From contig JBBIJF010000014.1 in NCBI GenBank assembly GCA_037446115.1, forward strand, positions 48,494 through 112,493: a DNA stretch of 64,000 nucleotides. The letters are read 5' to 3'. This stretch comes from JANWXD01 sp037446115 (lineage in GTDB: Bacteria > Acidobacteriota > Terriglobia > Bryobacterales > Bryobacteraceae). How positions within the stretch are numbered: the first letter of the stretch is position 1; each line of letters opens with the position of its first letter. The notes beneath the pieces were generated by a model. That model was not told the DNA's origin. It saw only the letters and a program-made list of their open reading frames with translations, and made no database searches. Below are positions 49,127 through 57,901 of the stretch, in pieces. The translations under genes and the position numbers were made by a program.

Positions 49127-49798
49127 TCACCGTACCGGTTTGTACCGTTTCGCGAGGCGGCAAGGCGGGACGCCGGCCCAGTACAACCCTTGGATGACCA
49201 CCCAACTCCAGAATGTGGCCAGCAGCCCGCCGTTTTGCCAGCGGCGCGGTGAAACCCAGATGGGCTCGCCCAGGTGCACGACTTTCCCCATCCGCAACAA
49301 ACGCCGCGCGAAATCGTAGTCCTCCAAGATCGGCCAGGGCGCAAAACCGCCCAAAGCTTCGAATACGCGGCGACGGCAGAAGATGCCCGAGTCGCCGTAG
49401 AACCATCCGAGCCGCGTCCGCCACCGGTTCAGACAGCTCAGGATTCGTCCGATGCGGTCATCTCCACCGTAACGGATATCGAGATTTCCGCCGACGACTG
49501 CGGGGTCGCGCAAGCAATTCCGCACCGCCTCCAGAGCCTCCGGCCCGACACGCACATCCGCATGCAGAAACCACAATATGTCGCCGGAGGCAACGGCGGC
49601 GCCCGCGTTTAACTGCACGCCGCGTACTGCCGGTGTGCACACCACGCAAGCCGCACTGTGCGCAATCTCCCGGGTGCGATCGGTCGAACCGCCGTCTGCG
49701 ACAACGATCTGCCCGTGGTGAATTTCACGGAGATGGCGCAGGAGATCTGCGATTAAACTTTCTTCGTTGAAAGTGGGGACGATGATCGAAACTCGCAC
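49127..49798 (-). CDS. TIGR04283-type family 2 glycosyltransferase
   Basis: 223-residue GT2 enzyme of the group often annotated as arsenosugar-biosynthesis glycosyltransferase. VSIIVPTFNEESLIADLLRH, VVADGGSTDRTREIA, RGVQLNAGAAVASGDILWFL and HADVRVGPEALEAV are hallmark segments; the HAD replaces the DxD. GFAPWPILEDYDFARRLLRM is the acceptor-side signature. No radical-SAM arsenosugar partner gene is next to it, so the arsenic role is only a family name here. Start is GTG 49798 with no clear ribosome site. The 56-bp gap to the convergent cytochrome gene holds no strong terminator. Confidence 0.85.
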   Translation of the reverse strand: MRVSIIVPTFNEESLIADLLRHLREIHHGQIVVADGGSTDRTREIAHSAACVVCTPAVRGVQLNAGAAVASGDILWFLHADVRVGPEALEAVRNCLRDPAVVGGNLDIRYGGDDRIGRILSCLNRWRTRLGWFYGDSGIFCRRRVFEALGGFAPWPILEDYDFARRLLRMGKVVHLGEPIWVSPRRWQNGGLLATFWSWVVIQGLYWAGVPPCRLAKRYKPVR

Positions 49799-49905
49799 TT
49801 CGGATCTGACGCGGGCGAAAGCTCCCTGCGGCCCGGATCAACAAGCCGCCGTCTGCTCTCCTGCACGAAGGTAAATTCCGAGCGAGCCCAAGCGAGCGGC
49901 CCCTC

Positions 49906-52900
49906 CTAGAAACTCAAGCGCAAGCCGAAGCGGAACTGACGCGCGTCCACGCCGTCGCGGCCCAGGTTCGTGGTGTTGAGAATCTGCATGAAATTCCGGC
50001 TCGTCACGCTGCCGTCCGGGTTGGCGAAGTGCGGTGTGTTGGTGAAATTGAACGACTCCATCCGAAACTCCAGCTTCCATTGCTCGCTCAAGGCGAACCG
50101 CCGGAAGACGCTGAAGTCCCAGTTCACGATTCCCGGCCCGCGCAGGCTCATGTAGCCGGCCGTACCCAGCCGCACATCGGTCACCGCGGCAAACGCAGTG
50201 GGGTCGTAGAAAAATTGACCGCGGCCCGCCCCGCCGATCTTTTTGACCGTCGGTTTGATCTGATCCGCACGCTGGGTCGTGCCGGGCAGATTTAGCGACG
50301 TGCCGGGAGCGGTCACCGTGAACGGCGTGCCGCTGTAAAAACTGAGCAGGTTGTTGACCTGCCAGCCGCCGAGCACCCAGGAGGCCACGCCCCCTTGATT
50401 GAGCCAGCGCTGCCCGCGGCCGAACGGAAGATCCCAGACCGCGGTGATGTTGAGCATGTGCGGGCGGTCGTAGTTGAGCACGGTCCGGTTCTCGCGGAAG
50501 AAGACGAGGGCGTTGGTCCCGTTGGGCCCTGAGTCACTGTTAACGTTGAAGCCGATGACTTTAGACCACGTATACGTGGCGCCTACCTGCCAGCCGCCGC
50601 TGAACCGCCGTTCGAGCGTGGCCTGCAGCGAATCATACTGCGTACGGCCGGCCGGCGTCACGAGCGTCGTTTCCGCCGTGCGGCCGAACGCCTGGCGTAG
50701 CGGGCGTCCCGCCTGACCCGCGCCGGGAACCTGCCCGGCATTGATGTCCAAGTAAAGCAGCTGCCGCACCGAGCGCGTCGCCACATAGCCCGCCTGTGCC
50801 GTAAATCCGTGCGGAAGCTGCTTTTGGAGCGTAAAGTTCCACGACTGGACATAGCCCCGCCGGAACTTGTCATCCACGGTGATGGCCACAAACGTACCGG
50901 GGATGTCAATCACTCCGTTGCCCAGACTGGGCGGGACAATCGGCGGAATGCCGTTCTCGATCCGGCCCGCAGGCTGGAAAGAGTTCTCCGGTGTGATATT
51001 GAGAATCAGCAACACCGGATAGTTCGTTCGGAACGGCCGCTGGAGCGAGAACGGATCGTAGCTGATGCCGTATCCGGCCCGGATCACGAACGTGTCCGTC
51101 GCGCGGTAGGCCACGCCCACACGCGGCGCAAACAGCTTCCGGCTCACGTCTACGCCGCAATCTTCCGGCACTTGTCCCACTCCGCAGACCAACATCTTGT
51201 TGTTGCGAAAATCGTACCGCTCCAAGCCGCGTCCCACGCGTGTCGGAAATGGGTAGTACTCCCACCTCACCCCGTAGGTGAAGGTCAGCCGGCGAGTGGC
51301 GCTCCAGCGGTCACGGAAGTACCAGCTGTAGTTCCATTGCCTGGTGTTGTACTCATCCGGCACCTGGTTGATTTTGCCGATCCCGGTGGAGAGCCCGAGC
51401 AAAAAGGTCGAATAGGCATTGAACTCGTTCGGCGCCGGGCCCCCATTCAAAGCCGTGGGGCCTCCCGCAAAACTGAAGCCGCCCTGAGCGCCGTGTAAGG
51501 CTCCCGGCGCCTCCGGCTGCGTGTGGTTCATTTCGGTCTTGTAAAAGTCAAAGCCAAAACGAAACTCGTGGCTGGAACGGGTCCAGCTGAGGTTGGCCAC
51601 ATACTGAAATTGAGGGTCCCGGCGGAAATAAGGCATGAAGGCATTATTGATGCCAAGGTTCGTGAAGCCGCTGACCGAAAACCGCGGCCAGCCGCCCTCG
51701 AAGCGACGCGGTCCGTTCGTGCCCGGAATACCAAGAAAATCCAAGCCGAGTTTCTCGTCCAGGCGGGATTGTTCCACCGCCGTGCCGAACTGCGTCCAGC
51801 CGAAATGGGCATCCAGCACCACACGCGGGCCGAGCAGGTACGTTCCCGCGAAGGTCAGACTGTGCGTGCGACCGAAACCCTTTCCGGGATTGCCGCCCGC
51901 ACCGGAGATTTCCGGACCACCCAACGCTCCGAACATCTCCGGATTGATCATGTCGTAGTTCAGAATGCTGTACCGCCCGAACAGGGTGAGCTTTTCGTTT
52001 ACCAGCCAGTTGATCTTGGAGTCGGCCCGGTGCCGGTCAAACAGATACGAAGCGCCGGCGAGAAAGTTGTTGGTTGCGAACGTATCCAAAACCCCGGGAA
52101 CATTCGGCAGCGGCGTCAGATCCGCCAGTTTCCGCGTAATCGGACTGATGCGGTCTGCCGGGATGATATTGTTCGGAAAGGGTGTCCGGTTGCGACCTTG
52201 AAAGTCGCCGGTGAGGGGATCATAGATCAGTCGCGGACTGGAGCCTCGTAAAGCTTCGCTCATGTCACCGCGCTTCATGGCCGCCGTAGGTACGGTGCCG
52301 AAGCGCCGCGCAAACTCGCGATTGAGCGAGCCTTCGTAGCTCACGAAATAGAAAACCTTGTCCCTGCGAATGGGCCCGCCCAGGGTGCCGCCGAACTCGT
52401 TGTTCACCAGCTTCGGGTTCCGTTCGCCCTGGGGCAGAAAGAACGGCTTGGCGGCGGTCCGGCTGTTGGTGTGGTACTCGAACAGCGAGCCGTGCAACTC
52501 GTTCGTGCCGCTCTTGATCTGAACGTTGATGGCGGCGCCTCCGGCCAGACCCTGCTCTGCGTCGAAGCTGTTAGTCACAACGTTCACCGCCTCGATGGAC
52601 TCCAGAGTGGGCACAAACGACGTGATGTGGGGGAGCCACGGGTTGTTGTTGCTGGCGCCGTCAATGCGCGTGTTGTTAATGCTGTAACTGACGCCGTTCA
52701 CGTTGAAGGTCAGCGCCCGGGAGGGATTCGTCGGCACTGAATGGGCATTCGTCGGCGGGCGGAAGCCGGGCAGCAACCGGAACAGGTTCTGGTAGTTGCG
52801 CCCAGGCGGCACGGGGAGATTTTCCAGCTGCGTTCGCGCCAGTTCCGCCTTCACCTGAGCCGTGTCCGCCTGCAAGACCGCCGCCTCCCCGGTGACCGTG

Positions 52901-53253
52901 ACCGTTTCCGTCACCGTGCCCAGCTCCAGCACGATGTCGACGCGGCTGACAACGTTCAAGCTGATGGGAACCCCGCTGCGGCCGAACGTCCGGAATCCCT
53001 CTTTCGTGACTTTCAACTCGTACGTTCCCGTCTGGATCGTCGGGAACGAGTATTGGCCGGCCTCGTTGGTCAGCGTTTCACGCACCTGACCCGTCTCCTT
53101 ATGCGTGGCCGTCACCCTGGCCTGAGGCACCGCGGCTCCGCTGGGGTCGGTGACGTTGCCCACCAGAGAACCGTACAGCACCTGCCCCCACGCCGGCCCG
53201 GAAAGCCCGGCGAGCAGAGCAAGACAAACCAAAAAAGCGGCCGGAAGTCGCAT
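49906..53253 (-). CDS. Oar-like TonB-dependent outer-membrane protein with carboxypeptidase-regulatory domain
   Basis: 1,115-residue outer-membrane receptor. Signal peptide (RLPAAFLVCLALLAGLSGPA), then a CarboxypepD_reg-like beta-sandwich (GSLVGNVTDPSGAAVPQARV, residues 25-105). A plug region follows (AELARTQLENLPVPPGRNYQ and VNVVTNSFDAEQGLAGGAAI), and then a 22-strand type barrel ending in the aromatic terminal strand ARQFRFGLRLSF. This large Oar-type subfamily is greatly expanded in Acidobacteriota and probably imports glycans or peptides. GGAGGGA precedes ATG 53253. No SusD partner is adjacent. Confidence 0.92.
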   Translation of the reverse strand: MRLPAAFLVCLALLAGLSGPAWGQVLYGSLVGNVTDPSGAAVPQARVTATHKETGQVRETLTNEAGQYSFPTIQTGTYELKVTKEGFRTFGRSGVPISLNVVSRVDIVLELGTVTETVTVTGEAAVLQADTAQVKAELARTQLENLPVPPGRNYQNLFRLLPGFRPPTNAHSVPTNPSRALTFNVNGVSYSINNTRIDGASNNNPWLPHITSFVPTLESIEAVNVVTNSFDAEQGLAGGAAINVQIKSGTNELHGSLFEYHTNSRTAAKPFFLPQGERNPKLVNNEFGGTLGGPIRRDKVFYFVSYEGSLNREFARRFGTVPTAAMKRGDMSEALRGSSPRLIYDPLTGDFQGRNRTPFPNNIIPADRISPITRKLADLTPLPNVPGVLDTFATNNFLAGASYLFDRHRADSKINWLVNEKLTLFGRYSILNYDMINPEMFGALGGPEISGAGGNPGKGFGRTHSLTFAGTYLLGPRVVLDAHFGWTQFGTAVEQSRLDEKLGLDFLGIPGTNGPRRFEGGWPRFSVSGFTNLGINNAFMPYFRRDPQFQYVANLSWTRSSHEFRFGFDFYKTEMNHTQPEAPGALHGAQGGFSFAGGPTALNGGPAPNEFNAYSTFLLGLSTGIGKINQVPDEYNTRQWNYSWYFRDRWSATRRLTFTYGVRWEYYPFPTRVGRGLERYDFRNNKMLVCGVGQVPEDCGVDVSRKLFAPRVGVAYRATDTFVIRAGYGISYDPFSLQRPFRTNYPVLLILNITPENSFQPAGRIENGIPPIVPPSLGNGVIDIPGTFVAITVDDKFRRGYVQSWNFTLQKQLPHGFTAQAGYVATRSVRQLLYLDINAGQVPGAGQAGRPLRQAFGRTAETTLVTPAGRTQYDSLQATLERRFSGGWQVGATYTWSKVIGFNVNSDSGPNGTNALVFFRENRTVLNYDRPHMLNITAVWDLPFGRGQRWLNQGGVASWVLGGWQVNNLLSFYSGTPFTVTAPGTSLNLPGTTQRADQIKPTVKKIGGAGRGQFFYDPTAFAAVTDVRLGTAGYMSLRGPGIVNWDFSVFRRFALSEQWKLEFRMESFNFTNTPHFANPDGSVTSRNFMQILNTTNLGRDGVDARQFRFGLRLSF

Positions 53254-53395
53254 GGGTAGATCCCTCCGTGTTTTTGCCAAGGATTTTCGCTCGCTCGGCC
53301 CTTTGAGTGACGTCACCGCGCTGTGATTTTACACTTGCTACAGAATCAGGTTTACGCGCCCTCCTTGCTCGCTCCACCTCCGCGCCTCGGCAGAC

Positions 53396-53425
53396 TTGAA
53401 ACTGCCCGCCCCGGCTGCGTATCAT
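53396..53425 (+). promoter_or_regulatory. Sigma70-like promoter of the agaS-pfkB-pfp operon
   Basis: TTGAAA (53396-53401), 18 bp, TATCAT (53420-53425). The predicted +1 (about 53431-53432) coincides with TTG 53431, which would start the SIS-domain protein, so the transcript would be leaderless or nearly so. The alternative GTG 53323 lies upstream of this promoter. Confidence 0.5.
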
Positions 53426-53430
53426 GTCGC

Positions 53431-54501
53431 TTGCAGGAAACTAAACCGCTTTCGAGCTCCATATCCGCCGGCTCCATTACCTACGGAGAGATCCGGCAGC
53501 AGCCGGAGACATGGCCGGAGACGATGCGCAGGCTCCAGGCCGCGAAGTTGGGGGCGCTTCCTCCCCCGGTTCTGACCGGTGCCGGCACGTCGTTCTTTGC
53601 CGCTTTGGCAGTCCAGGCGGCGTGGCCGGGATCGCGGGCAGTCCCCTCCACCGAGCTGTTCCTGGATTTCGACGAACCGTTGCAACACCGCCGCCTCGTA
53701 GTCTCCTTGGCCCGCTCCGGCGACAGCCCTGAGTCGGTGGCTGTCGTGGACCGCATTCGCCTCCGGCGGCCTGACGTGCGCCACATCGCGCTGACCATCA
53801 ACCCGGAAGGCAAGCTGGCCCGCCATCCCGGTGTCGAAGCAGTGCTGCTGGATCCCCGCGCCAACGACCGCGGCCTGGCCATGACCAGCTCCTTTACGAA
53901 CCTCGTGCTGGCCGGCTGCCTGCTCGCCCGTCCGGAAGAAACTGCCGCCGCCGTGCCCGTGCTTTGCGAGGGGGCCCGTCAGATGCTGGCACAACACGCA
54001 GCGGCGGCATCCCTTGCGGAACGTCCGCCGGCTCGTGTGGCGGCTCTGGCCTCGGCGCCCCTGCTGGGAGCGGCTCGCGAGGCGTGTCTGAAAATCCTGG
54101 AAATGACCGGTGGGCGCGTGGCCACCCTGGCTGAAACCTATCTCGGCCTCCGCCACGGTCCGATGAGTTTCCTCGAGCCCGACAGCCTGGTGATTTGCTT
54201 TGTATCCTCGGATCCGCGCTTGCGGCGCTATGAAACCGATCTCGTGGAAGAGCTGCGCTCGAAACGCCTGGGGCGGCTCGTCGCGCTGGCGCCTGCCGGC
54301 ACCAGGCGCGAGCCGTTTGATCTGTTTTTGACAACGCGCGCCTCTGCCCTGCCCGACTGGCTGCGAACGCCTGTGGAAGTCATCTTCGTGCAGCTGTTGG
54401 CCTGGCACCTCAGTACGCGCCTGGGACTGGATCCCGACAACCCGAGTCCCTCCGGCGTCATTCACCGTGTCGTTCAGGGCGTCCGTATTTATGAAGAATG
54501 A
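53431..54501 (+). CDS. agaS: SIS-domain sugar isomerase/deaminase (AgaS-like)
   Basis: About 356 residues with two SIS domains, resembling AgaS, which deaminates/isomerises galactosamine 6-phosphate to tagatose 6-phosphate. TYGEIRQQPETWPETMRRLQ is the typical N-terminus, LTGAGTSFFAALAVQAAW and VVSLARSGDSPESVAVVD form the first phosphate site, and LKILEMTGGRVATLAETYLGLRHGP is the catalytic second-domain segment. Start is uncertain: the conserved N-terminus rules out ATG 53524. TTG 53431 fits the promoter, and GTG 53323 is longer. The end overlaps the PfkB gene by 11 bases. Confidence 0.8.
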   Translation: MQETKPLSSSISAGSITYGEIRQQPETWPETMRRLQAAKLGALPPPVLTGAGTSFFAALAVQAAWPGSRAVPSTELFLDFDEPLQHRRLVVSLARSGDSPESVAVVDRIRLRRPDVRHIALTINPEGKLARHPGVEAVLLDPRANDRGLAMTSSFTNLVLAGCLLARPEETAAAVPVLCEGARQMLAQHAAAASLAERPPARVAALASAPLLGAAREACLKILEMTGGRVATLAETYLGLRHGPMSFLEPDSLVICFVSSDPRLRRYETDLVEELRSKRLGRLVALAPAGTRREPFDLFLTTRASALPDWLRTPVEVIFVQLLAWHLSTRLGLDPDNPSPSGVIHRVVQGVRIYEE

Positions 54502-55393
54502 CGGCAAACTGGACGTGGTTGTCGCCGGTGACGTCAATGCTGACCTGATTCTGACGGAAGTACCGCCTCTCGAGCTCGGCAAGGAGAAGCTGGCGCGGGA
54601 TATGGAGCTGATTCTGGGCGGATCCAGTTCGATCACCGCATTCAACCTGGCCTGCCTCGGCCTCAAGGTCGGATTTGTCGGCGTGGTGGGTGAAGACTTC
54701 CTGGGCCGTTTCTGCGCTGAGAAACTGCGCTCGGTCGGGGTGGATGTGAGCTGCTTGCACCGTTCGGGGCGCTGGAAAAGCGGCCTGACGGTATGGATGA
54801 CACGCCGCGGGCGGCGTGCGGGCGTGACGTATCCGGGAACCATCCAGCTGCTGCGCGCTTCCGACGTGCCCGCCTGGTACCTGGAGCGGGCCCGGCATTT
54901 GCACGTCGGCGCCTATTTTCTCCAGAAGCGGCTCCACACCGGCGCGCCGGCCTTGTTCCGCCGGGCGCAGCGGCTCGGCCTGACGACATCCCTGGATTGC
55001 AACTGGGATCCAGCCGAAACCTGGGACTCCGGCATCCGGGAAGTCTTGCGCTTCACGGACGTGTTCTTCCCGAACGAAGATGAGGCCCGCAGATTGGCCG
55101 GACAACGTGACGTCCGCCGGGCCGCGGAAGCGCTCGGACGGCTGGCGCGCATCGTCGTGGTCAAGCGCGGAGAAAAGGGCGTCTACGTGCACAGTCCCGA
55201 GGGCGCTTTCGAAGTCCCGGCTGTGCGGACTCGCGTCGTGGACACCACCGGAGCGGGCGACAGCTTCAATGCCGGTTTCTTGTCGCGATTCGTGCGCGGC
55301 GCTCCGCTGGGGGAGTGTGCGCGGGCCGGAGTGGAGGCGGGAGCCCGCGCGGTCACCCGCGTGGGCGGAACTGCGGCCTTCGAAGAGCCATGA
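54491..55393 (+). CDS. PfkB-family carbohydrate kinase
   Basis: 300-residue ribokinase-fold kinase. VVVAGDVNADLILTEVPPLE is the first strand, GGSSSITAFNLACLGLKVGF the sugar-binding GG motif, and VVDTTGAGDSFNAGFLSRF the anion-hole/catalytic motif with the base Asp. SLDCNWDPAETWD is typical of sugar or nucleoside kinases in this branch. Between agaS and a phosphofructokinase it may phosphorylate tagatose 6-phosphate, fructose or a related sugar phosphate. Start ATG 54491 overlaps agaS by 11 bases; the stop overlaps the next start (ATGA). Confidence 0.87.
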   Translation: MKNDGKLDVVVAGDVNADLILTEVPPLELGKEKLARDMELILGGSSSITAFNLACLGLKVGFVGVVGEDFLGRFCAEKLRSVGVDVSCLHRSGRWKSGLTVWMTRRGRRAGVTYPGTIQLLRASDVPAWYLERARHLHVGAYFLQKRLHTGAPALFRRAQRLGLTTSLDCNWDPAETWDSGIREVLRFTDVFFPNEDEARRLAGQRDVRRAAEALGRLARIVVVKRGEKGVYVHSPEGAFEVPAVRTRVVDTTGAGDSFNAGFLSRFVRGAPLGECARAGVEAGARAVTRVGGTAAFEEP

Positions 55394-56598
55394 AAGACAC
55401 CCTGCGAGGCGTCGCCGTGGTGGCGCACGGCGGCGGCCCCACTCAAGTCATCAACGCCAGCCTGGCCGGCGTCATCGAAGAGTGTAGCCGGCATCCGGAA
55501 ATCACAGCCCTCTACGGCGCACGCCACGGCATTCTGGGCGTGATCGGGGAATCGTTCATCAACTTGACGGAACAGGATCCGGAACTGGTGCAGACCATCG
55601 GGCGCACGCCCGGCTCCGCCATCGGCTCCTGCCGGAGAAAACTCTCCCCCTCGGACTATGAGCGCATCCTGGCGGTGTTCCGCGCCCACGACGTGCGCTA
55701 CTTCTTCTACACCGGCGGCAACGATTCGATGGACACGGCCTCGCAGATCTCGCGCCTGGCGCGGGAAAGCGGCTACGAGCTGCGGGTCATCGGCATTCCC
55801 AAGACCATTGACAACGACTTGGCCGAGACGGACCACTCCCCCGGCTATGGATCTGCGGCGCGCTTCATCGCCCATGCCCTGCGCGATATCGGCGGCGATA
55901 ACTGGGCGCTGCCGACGCCCGTGACTGTCGTGGAAGTCATGGGGCGCAATGCAGGCTGGCTGGTTGCGGCCACGTCGCTGGCCCGTCACGAGCCCGACGA
56001 CGCTCCGCATCTGATCTATCTGCCCGAGAGGCCGGTCTCCGAGGACCAGTTTGTCGCCGACGTAGAGGCCGTCTACCGGCGCCTGGGCCGCGCCGTCGTG
56101 GCCGTCTGCGAAGGCCAGACCAACGAGAAAGGCGAGCCGTTTGGAGCGGATCTGATCCAGGCCGACGGCTTCCAGCACAGGCTGGCCGGCAACCTGGCCC
56201 ATGTGCTGGCGCAGCTGATCACGCGCCGCCTTGGCTTGCGCGCCCGCAGCGAGAAGCCGGGCTTGCTGGGACGGTCTTCGGCGGCCTATATCTCGGAGAC
56301 CGACCGCCTGGAGGCGTGGCAGTGCGGACAGGCGGCGGTGCTCGCCGCCACGCGCGGCCTCACGGACCGGATGATTACATTGGTGCGCGAGTCCAGCCGC
56401 CCCTACCGCGCGAGCACGGGACTGGTCCCCCTCGATCAAGTGGCCAATGTCGAACGGCGGTTCCCCCTTGAATGGATTGACCCGTCCGGACACGATGTGC
56501 GGGAGCCGTTCCGGGAATACGCCGCGCCCCTGGCAGGCACCATCGAACCCCGGCCCAAACTCAAGGACGTCCCGGTCAGCCGCCGCCTCGGGGATTGA
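55390..56598 (+). CDS. pfp: 6-phosphofructokinase, pyrophosphate-dependent type
   Basis: 402-residue PFK-A-fold enzyme. Two residues distinguish phosphoryl donors. At the position of Gly104 of ATP-dependent PFK there is Asp (GGNDSMDTA, Asp112). At the position of Gly124 there is Lys (GIPKTIDNDL, Lys138). Asp plus Lys is the PPi-dependent signature. GSIGTSCR-like GSAIGSCRRKLS and VVEVMGRNAGWLVA, EGQTNEKGEP and EKPGLLGRSS agree with the family. It would interconvert fructose 6-phosphate and the 1,6-bisphosphate reversibly, saving ATP. Translationally coupled to the kinase gene. Confidence 0.9.
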   Translation: MKDTLRGVAVVAHGGGPTQVINASLAGVIEECSRHPEITALYGARHGILGVIGESFINLTEQDPELVQTIGRTPGSAIGSCRRKLSPSDYERILAVFRAHDVRYFFYTGGNDSMDTASQISRLARESGYELRVIGIPKTIDNDLAETDHSPGYGSAARFIAHALRDIGGDNWALPTPVTVVEVMGRNAGWLVAATSLARHEPDDAPHLIYLPERPVSEDQFVADVEAVYRRLGRAVVAVCEGQTNEKGEPFGADLIQADGFQHRLAGNLAHVLAQLITRRLGLRARSEKPGLLGRSSAAYISETDRLEAWQCGQAAVLAATRGLTDRMITLVRESSRPYRASTGLVPLDQVANVERRFPLEWIDPSGHDVREPFREYAAPLAGTIEPRPKLKDVPVSRRLGD

Positions 56599-56604
56599 AT
56601 CCGC

Positions 56605-56635
56605 TTGGCGCACGGCGGTTTCTTTGCGTTAGGAT
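56605..56635 (+). promoter_or_regulatory. Promoter candidate for leaderless bactofilin transcript
   Basis: TTGGCG (56605-56610), 19 bp, TAGGAT (56630-56635). The -10 ends six bases before ATG 56642, so +1 would be the A of the start codon. No Shine-Dalgarno precedes that ATG. The 19-bp spacer is longer than ideal. Confidence 0.45.
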
Positions 56636-56641
56636 GGGCAC

Positions 56642-57178
56642 ATGTGGAACCGACGCAAAGAACCGGAAGAACCGGCGTCGCGTCCCACGGCGCCGCCGAC
56701 TGCTGCCCAGTTGACCAAGGAGGGAATTCCGATGAGCACGATGCCCACGCGGATTGCGGATGCGGAAGCGCCGAAGGGCACGGCACTGATTGGCAAGTCC
56801 GTCGTCGTCAAGGGCCAGATCTTCAGCCGTGAGGATCTCTACGTGGACGGAGAGGTGGAAGGGACCCTGGAGCTTCAGGACAACCGCCTGACCGTGGGTC
56901 CTCACGGCACGGTCAAGGCGAACATCAAGGCCAAAGAAGCCGTCATCATCGGCACGGTGCACGGCAACATCGAGGCGGCCGAGAAGCTGGACATCCGCAA
57001 AGACGCCAAGCTCGTCGGCGATGTCAAGACCGCGCGGATCGTCATCGAAGACGGTGCGTATTTCAAAGGGTCCATTGACATCACGCGCGGGGAAGTCCCA
57101 AGGCCGGCGCCGCGGCCGCAGCCGGCCGCGGCCGGTGCGCTCTCGGCGTCCGCTCCGGCGGCCGATCCAAAGCTCTGA
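56642..57178 (+). CDS. Bactofilin-family cytoskeletal protein
   Basis: 178-residue polymer-forming protein. The central right-handed beta-helix (about 50-150) shows short repeats with Gly turns: IFSREDLYVDGEVEGTLELQ, RLTVGPHGTVKANIKAKEA, IIGTVHGNIEAAEKLDI. Flanks are low-complexity: a charged N-terminus (WNRRKEPEEPASRPTAPP) and a Pro/Ala-rich C-terminus (PRPAPRPQPAAA), as usual for bactofilins. It likely forms membrane-associated filaments that shape the cell or anchor proteins. A second in-frame ATG at 56732 follows GGAGGGAAT and could be the start of a shorter form with a good ribosome site. Confidence 0.9.
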   Translation: MWNRRKEPEEPASRPTAPPTAAQLTKEGIPMSTMPTRIADAEAPKGTALIGKSVVVKGQIFSREDLYVDGEVEGTLELQDNRLTVGPHGTVKANIKAKEAVIIGTVHGNIEAAEKLDIRKDAKLVGDVKTARIVIEDGAYFKGSIDITRGEVPRPAPRPQPAAAGALSASAPAADPKL

Positions 57179-57205
57179 CGGTCAGACCGAGACCAGCTGC
57201 TGCAA

Positions 57206-57886
57206 GTGGTGTCCCGCTTGAAGGCGTGGTTGTTCGGATCCGGCGCCCATCCCCGCCCCGAGGTTAACGCGCCCTCCGTGCCGCGCCCCGAGGCGGCCGA
57301 AGTCCCCCACCGCTACGATCGCCAGAGTCACGGCCTGGCGGAGTTTTTGTCCCATCTACGGGACTGCGAAGGATTGGCGGTGCTGGATCTTGGCGGCGTC
57401 TCGCAAGCCAACGTCACCGCGATCACGACGCTCGGGCATCGGATTCACACCGAAGACGTGTGGCGCACGCTGGACCAGCTCTTCCCCGGCCCGCCGCCAG
57501 AGGAAGTGGAGGCGGTCGCGGTTCAGCGGTTCTTGTCGGATCATTTCGACTTCCCGGAACAAAGTTTCGATGGGGTTCTGGTCTGGGACTTGCTCGAGTT
57601 TTTGCCCTCCCCGGTTTTGGAACGAACTATCGAAGCGCTCCACGACGTGCTCAAGCCCGGCGGGCACCTGCTGGCCTTCTTCCACGCCGAAGCCAGACCG
57701 GGGGCGCTTCCCGTCTATTCGTTCCGGATCACCGGTCCGGCCAGTTTGTCGCTGGAGCGGAGGGGCCACCGGCAGCCCGCCCGCTTGTTTAACAACCGGG
57801 GGATCGAACAGCTGTTTGGCCAGTTTCGTTCCGTAAAGTTTTTCCTGGCCCGCGATCACCTGCGCGAAGTCGTGGTCACCCGCTGA
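57206..57886 (+). CDS. Class I SAM-dependent methyltransferase-like protein (degenerate)
   Basis: 226-residue protein with a weak Rossmann-like methyltransferase outline. LAVLDLGGVSQANVTAITTL stands in for motif I (normally DxGxGxG), FDGVLVWDLLEFLPSPVLER for motif IV, and ALHDVLKPGGHLLAFFHAEA for motif VI. The altered motif I makes SAM binding uncertain. It lies 27 bp after the bactofilin gene, suggesting co-transcription and a possible envelope role. Starts GTG 57206 or GTG 57209 cannot be separated. Confidence 0.7.
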   Translation: MVSRLKAWLFGSGAHPRPEVNAPSVPRPEAAEVPHRYDRQSHGLAEFLSHLRDCEGLAVLDLGGVSQANVTAITTLGHRIHTEDVWRTLDQLFPGPPPEEVEAVAVQRFLSDHFDFPEQSFDGVLVWDLLEFLPSPVLERTIEALHDVLKPGGHLLAFFHAEARPGALPVYSFRITGPASLSLERRGHRQPARLFNNRGIEQLFGQFRSVKFFLARDHLREVVVTR

Positions 57887-57901
57887 GGGCCGCCCGATCT
57901 T

